A stretch of 9,701 nucleotides of DNA, from assembly GCA_027489835.1 (NCBI GenBank), contig JAIXZF010000188.1, forward strand, positions 1 through 9,701, read 5' to 3'. Both the position numbers and the translations under genes were made by a program. Below, piece after piece: positions 6,472-9,701 of this stretch. The notes beneath the pieces are model-generated. The model ran no database searches and was not told the DNA's origin. It worked only from the letters and a program-made list of their open reading frames with translations. The DNA is from Hyphomicrobiales bacterium (GTDB lineage Bacteria; Pseudomonadota; Alphaproteobacteria; Rhizobiales; Beijerinckiaceae). Numbering within the stretch: position 1 is the first letter of the stretch; each line of letters opens with the position of its first letter.

Positions 6472-7899
6472 TCAGAGGTGCTGCACGTTCGGCATCACCG
6501 GCCGGGCCGTGTTGAGGCCCAGCACCTGCTCGAGCGCCAGCGCCGCCGCCAGCAGCCGGCCCTCATCGCGTGGGCGCGCCACGATCTGCAAGCCGATGGG
6601 GCGGCCATCGCGGGTGTGGCCCGCCGGCAGCGACAGTGCCGGGCAGCCCACCAGCGTGAAGGCGTAGGCGATGGCCAGCCACTCGACGTAGTTGCCGAAG
6701 GTGACGCCGTTGCACTCGGCGACGTAGCGGTTCTCGACCGGGTAGGCCGCGACGATGGTGGCCGGGGTGCAGATCAGGTCGAAGGTCTGGAAGAAGGCCA
6801 GCATCCGCTGGAACATCGCCGCGCGCTGATGCTCGGCCTTGAGGATGTCGTCGCAACTCAGCTTCAGCCCCTGCTCGATGTTCCAGACCACCTCGGGTTT
6901 CAGCAGGTCGCGCTTGGTTGTCAGCAAGTCCTTCTTCGAGATGGCGAAGCTGCGGGCGCGGAGCACCTGGAAGCAGTCATGCGCCTCGCTGAAATCGGGA
7001 TGCGCCTCCTCGACCACGGCGCCTAACTCGGTGAAGCGCAAGGCGGCGCGCCGCGTGATCTCGGCCACTTCGGGATCGACCGGCGTGATGCCGAGATCGG
7101 CCGACCATGCCACGCGCGCAGGCTTCCATCCCGAGCGGGCCTGGGTGAGGAAGGGCGTGTCCGGCTTCTCCAGAGACATCGGATCGCGGATGTCCTCGCC
7201 GCTGAGCACGTCGAGGAACAGCGCCACATCCTCGACCGTGCGGGCCATCGGCCCCTCGACGCCGAGGCGGCCCATGATCTCCTGGCCCGGATCGGTGGCC
7301 ACTCGCCCGATGGTGGGCCTCAGCCCCACGATGCCGTTGAAGCTGGCCGGATTGCGCAGCGAGCCGCCGAGGTCAGACCCATGCGCCAGCCAGGCGGTGC
7401 CGGTCTTGAGCGCCACTGCCGCACCGCCAGAGGAGCCGGCGGCGGACAGGCGCGTGTCGCACGGATTGCGGGTCGCGCCGAAAACCTCGTTGAAGGTGTT
7501 GGCGCCTGCGCCGAACTCCGGCGTGTTGGATTTGGCGTAGATGACGCCGCCCTGCGCCTCGATGCGCTCGACCAGCGGGTCCGATTCCTGGGGCACAAAT
7601 TCGTTGAAGATCGGCGAGCCATAGGTGGTGCGCACGCCGGCCACCTCGGTCAGGTCCTTGATCGCCACCGGCAGGCCGCAGAGCAGGCCGCGCTCCTGAA
7701 CGGGCAGGGCCATCAGCTCGTTGGCGGCCTTGCGCGCCCGGTCGAATGCCAGCGTCGGCAGTGCGTTCACCGCGCCGTCGACCGCCTGCACCCGCTCCTG
7801 CAGCGCGTCGAGCAGGTCATGCGGGGTGACGGCTCCGAGCTTGAGCAATTCGACAAGGTCGTTGGCGGAGCTGTGGACGAGGCTGGAGTCGGCTGGCAT
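6472..7899 (-). CDS. Amidase (amidase-signature family)
   Basis: This 475-residue amidase-signature hydrolase cleaves a carboxamide to acid and ammonia or amine. The Ser-cisSer-Lys triad is complete: Lys81 in PVAIKDL, cis-Ser156 in AAGSSGG and nucleophile Ser180 in GSDLGGS, with the 24-residue Ser-Ser spacing known from family members such as FAAH. The surrounding signature (TPEFGAGANTFN, then LRNPASFNGIVGLRP) is also typical. The length fits a free amidase. It resembles GatA, but it stands alone without gatB/gatC neighbours and lacks GatA-specific context, so tRNA amidation is unlikely. The substrate cannot be deduced. The ATG at 7899 has AGGA seven bases upstream. It is divergent from the aminotransferase gene and may share control with it. 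No signal peptide is seen, so it is cytoplasmic. Confidence 0.93.
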   Translation of the reverse strand: MPADSSLVHSSANDLVELLKLGAVTPHDLLDALQERVQAVDGAVNALPTLAFDRARKAANELMALPVQERGLLCGLPVAIKDLTEVAGVRTTYGSPIFNEFVPQESDPLVERIEAQGGVIYAKSNTPEFGAGANTFNEVFGATRNPCDTRLSAAGSSGGAAVALKTGTAWLAHGSDLGGSLRNPASFNGIVGLRPTIGRVATDPGQEIMGRLGVEGPMARTVEDVALFLDVLSGEDIRDPMSLEKPDTPFLTQARSGWKPARVAWSADLGITPVDPEVAEITRRAALRFTELGAVVEEAHPDFSEAHDCFQVLRARSFAISKKDLLTTKRDLLKPEVVWNIEQGLKLSCDDILKAEHQRAAMFQRMLAFFQTFDLICTPATIVAAYPVENRYVAECNGVTFGNYVEWLAIAYAFTLVGCPALSLPAGHTRDGRPIGLQIVARPRDEGRLLAAALALEQVLGLNTARPVMPNVQHL

Positions 7900-7935
7900 T
7901 GGCGGTTCCTGGATTGCCGCGACAAGCTAGGATGC

Positions 7936-7969
7936 GGCGCGCCGGACCGCCAGTCCCGCCTGGCGCGCC
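7936..7969. promoter_or_regulatory. Inverted repeat in the amidase/aminotransferase divergent region
   Basis: Two copies of the self-complementary octamer GGCGCGCC (7936-7943 and 7962-7969) lie 18 bases apart in the 212-base divergent region, with a small GGAC/GTCC stem (7944-7947 with 7952-7955) between them. They sit 37-70 bases upstream of the amidase start and could be an operator for both genes or merely GC-rich palindromes. No good -35/-10 pair was found for either gene. The rest of 7900-8111 holds only the ribosome binding sites (AGGA for the amidase, GAGGGAA for the aminotransferase). Confidence 0.25.
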
Positions 7970-8111
7970 CGTCGCCTGCGGCCAAAGCCGGCCCTGGCAG
8001 GCCCCCGAACCGGCCGCCGCGCAATTTTCTGTCGTCGGATTCGCATGAACCGGGGTTGTGCTCGGCGCGGCTTGGGCTCCATCATGCCTGAAATGCGAGG
8101 GAACGATTGAA

Positions 8112-9491
8112 ATGTTGACCAACGAGCAGGTGAGGGACATCGAAACCCTCGTTCACCCCTACACAAACCTCGCGACGCACCGGGAAACCGGCCCGCTGGT
8201 GCTGGAGCGGGGCAAGGGCGTGTTCGTGATGGACAGCGCCGGCAAGGACTACATCGAGGGCATGGCGGGGCTCTGGTGCACCTCGCTGGGCTATTCCAAC
8301 GCCGAGCTGGTGGAGGCGGCGCGCGAGCAGATGTCGAAACTGCCCTTCACGCACCTTTTCTCCGGCCGCAGCCACGACCCTGCGATCGAGCTTGCCGAGA
8401 AGCTGAAGGAGATCACGCCCATGCCGGTCTCGAAGATCTATTACGGCTCTTCGGGCTCGGACGCGAACGACACCCAGGTCAAGCTGGTCTGGTACATGAA
8501 CAACGCGCTGGGGCGCCCGAAGAAGAAGAAGATCATCGCCCGGCTCAAGGGCTATCACGGCGTCACCGTCGCCTCGGCCTCTCTGACGGGCCTGCCCTAC
8601 AACCACATCGATTTCGACCTGCCGATCCAGGGCATCCTGCACACCTCCTGCGCCCATCATTACCGCTACGCCGAGGCGGGGGAGACGGAAGAGGCCTTTT
8701 CGCTTCGCCTCGCCGCCGAGCTCGAGGAGCTGATCCTGCGCGAGGGGCCCGACACGGTCGCGGCCTTCATCGCCGAGCCCGTGATGGGCGCGGGCGGCGC
8801 GGTGACGCCGCCCCGGGGCTACTTCGAGGCCATCCAGGCCGTGCTGGGCAAATACGACGTGCTGATGATCTCCGACGAGGTCATCACCGGCTTCGGCCGC
8901 ACCGGCGAATGGTTCGGCTGCACGGCCTTCGATTTCCGGCCCGACACGCTCTCCTGCGCCAAGGCGCTGACCTCGGCCTATTTCCCGCTCAGCGCCATCT
9001 TCATCCCCGAGCATGTCAACGACATTCTCGTGGACCAGAGCCGCAAGATCGGCACTTTCGGCCACGGCAACACCTATTCGGGCCATCCCGTCGGTTGCGC
9101 CATCGCGCTGAAGACGCTGGAGATCTACAAGCGCGACAAGATCATCGAGCATGTGCGCACGGTCAGCAGCCGTTTCCTCGCCCGGCTCGAGCGGCTGGCG
9201 GAGCACCCGCTGGTGGGCGAGGCGCGCGGCGTCGGCCTCATCGGCGGCATCGAGCTGGTCAAGGACAAGCCCAGCAAGGAGCAGTTCGAGGTCAAGAAGG
9301 GCGTCGCGGCCAAGTCCTGCGCCTTCGCCCAGGAGGAAGGCCTGATCGTGCGCCCTCTCTCGGGCGACCGCGTGGCCTTCTGCCCGCCGCTGATCATCAG
9401 CGAAGCGGAGATCGACGAATTGTTCGACCGCTACGAGCGCGCGCTGGTCAAGACCCATGCCTGGGTCCGCTCGCAGGGCATGATGGCCTGA
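8112..9491 (+). CDS. Class III PLP-dependent aminotransferase (omega-amino acid/amine:pyruvate type)
   Basis: This 459-residue fold-type I enzyme transfers an amino group, typically from an omega-amino acid, diamine or amine to pyruvate or another oxo acid. The PLP-binding lysine is Lys284 (SCAKALTSAYFPL). Asp255 (ISDEVITGFGRTGEWFG) contacts the pyridine nitrogen, GSSGSDAND (112-120) binds the phosphate, Tyr148-His149-Gly150 stacks on the ring, and Thr321 (GNTYSGHP) comes from the partner subunit. Trp55 (MAGLWC) and Arg414 (LIVRPLSGD) match substrate-pocket residues of the Chromobacterium violaceum omega-transaminase, including the flipping arginine. Length and overall pattern fit that subgroup, which includes putrescine-, taurine- and beta-alanine:pyruvate enzymes; the natural substrate is not fixed by sequence. 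The ATG at 8112 has GAGGGA nine bases upstream. It diverges from the amidase gene and is followed by a strong terminator. Confidence 0.94.
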   Translation: MLTNEQVRDIETLVHPYTNLATHRETGPLVLERGKGVFVMDSAGKDYIEGMAGLWCTSLGYSNAELVEAAREQMSKLPFTHLFSGRSHDPAIELAEKLKEITPMPVSKIYYGSSGSDANDTQVKLVWYMNNALGRPKKKKIIARLKGYHGVTVASASLTGLPYNHIDFDLPIQGILHTSCAHHYRYAEAGETEEAFSLRLAAELEELILREGPDTVAAFIAEPVMGAGGAVTPPRGYFEAIQAVLGKYDVLMISDEVITGFGRTGEWFGCTAFDFRPDTLSCAKALTSAYFPLSAIFIPEHVNDILVDQSRKIGTFGHGNTYSGHPVGCAIALKTLEIYKRDKIIEHVRTVSSRFLARLERLAEHPLVGEARGVGLIGGIELVKDKPSKEQFEVKKGVAAKSCAFAQEEGLIVRPLSGDRVAFCPPLIISEAEIDELFDRYERALVKTHAWVRSQGMMA

Positions 9492-9518
9492 ACCATTGCT
9501 GACAGGCTCTTGAAACGA

Positions 9519-9547
9519 CGAAGCCCGGCCTCATCGGCCGGGCTTCG
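9519..9547. terminator. Hairpin terminator between convergent genes
   Basis: A perfect 12-bp stem, CGAAGCCCGGCC (9519-9530) with GGCCGGGCTTCG (9536-9547), closes on a TCATC loop 27 bases after the aminotransferase stop. It precedes a convergent gene that ends at 9588. Flanking T's are sparse on both sides (CTCATTTC on the plus strand, TCGTTTC on the minus), so it probably serves both directions and relies mainly on stem strength. Confidence 0.8.
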
Positions 9548-9587
9548 CTCATTTCAGGGTCCGGCTCAGGCCGGTGCAGCGCCTCGC

Positions 9588-9701
9588 TCAGGCGAAGCGG
9601 CGTCCGCCGCCGCGGTTGCCCGCCGGGCGCGGAGGCCTGGCGTCGTCGCGGCGCGGGGCCTTGTCGCCGCCATTGTCGAGGAAGCGGGGCAGGAAGCTGC
9701 C
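9588..9701 (-). CDS. C-terminal end of an Arg/Gly-rich protein (partial, 5' end outside window)
   Basis: An open frame enters from the right edge and ends at TGA (9590-9588). The 37 visible codons read GSFLPRFLDNGGDKAPRR and then a low-complexity tail of Asp, Arg, Pro and Gly ending in GGGRRFA. Basic RGG-like tails of this kind occur at the C termini of DEAD-box RNA helicases and some pseudouridine synthases in alphaproteobacteria, but nothing here decides between them. Support comes from the open frame, the composition, and the position of the stop just beyond a bidirectional terminator. It is too short to have been noticed as an independent ORF. Confidence 0.55.
   Translation of the reverse strand, partial: GSFLPRFLDNGGDKAPRRDDARPPRPAGNRGGGRRFA

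Noticed and set aside
6472..7899. Amidase as GatA, subunit A of glutamyl-tRNA amidotransferase
   Set aside because: No gatC or gatB neighbour is present, and the signature fits general amidases equally well; the gene lies divergent to an aminotransferase.
8082..9458. A 458-codon open frame on the minus strand opposite the aminotransferase
   Set aside because: It has the same GC-driven antisense composition, no recognisable domain, and a certain gene on the other strand.

Overview
The window looks like chromosomal DNA from a GC-rich alphaproteobacterium, most likely of the order Hyphomicrobiales (Rhizobiales). The basis is high GC, an alphaproteobacterial-type DnaK, the dnaK-then-dnaJ order, a DUF2244 gene beside an endonuclease III gene, and palindromic repeats whose translation gives the peptide MAGLDPATH that is familiar from proteomes of that order. 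The genus cannot be fixed from the sequence alone.

Layout. (1) 1-2920, minus strand: a heat-shock locus. dnaK (817-2736) is followed by a small GIY-YIG nuclease gene (392-676) and then by dnaJ (from 250, running off the left edge). The nuclease gene is tightly bracketed by copies of a 35-base palindromic repeat. Four copies (A 295-329, B 358-392, C 686-720, D 768-801) form two inverted doublets, one on each side of the gene. Upstream of dnaK are a candidate sigma-32 (RpoH) promoter (2891-2919) and two abutting hairpins (2737-2787). The second hairpin hides the dnaK Shine-Dalgarno sequence in a way that resembles a ROSE RNA thermometer. (2) 3035-4087, plus: an exported protein of unknown function with six cysteines in the mature part. 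(3) 4106-6450: a DNA-repair group. It holds an AraC-HTH/O6-methylguanine-DNA methyltransferase fusion (4106-5053, minus), a DUF2244 membrane protein (5163-5672, minus) and endonuclease III (nth, 5695-6450, plus). The last two diverge from a 22-base gap that carries a shared AT patch. (4) 6472-9491: an amidase (minus) and a class III aminotransferase (plus), divergent across 212 bases that contain an inverted repeat. (5) A strong hairpin terminator (9519-9547) separates the aminotransferase from the last 37 codons of an unidentified Arg/Gly-rich protein on the minus strand.

How they work together. DnaK and DnaJ form one chaperone machine. The GIY-YIG gene between them does not belong to that pathway and looks like a repeat-associated insertion. 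The methyltransferase and Nth are independent DNA-base repair activities that happen to be neighbours. The amidase and aminotransferase could handle successive steps in the breakdown of an amide or amine, but the sequence does not name a substrate.

The two observations most worth following are the repeat-bounded GIY-YIG cassette inside the dnaK-dnaJ operon and the ROSE-like hairpin in the dnaK leader. Everything else appears to be ordinary chromosomal housekeeping and metabolism.
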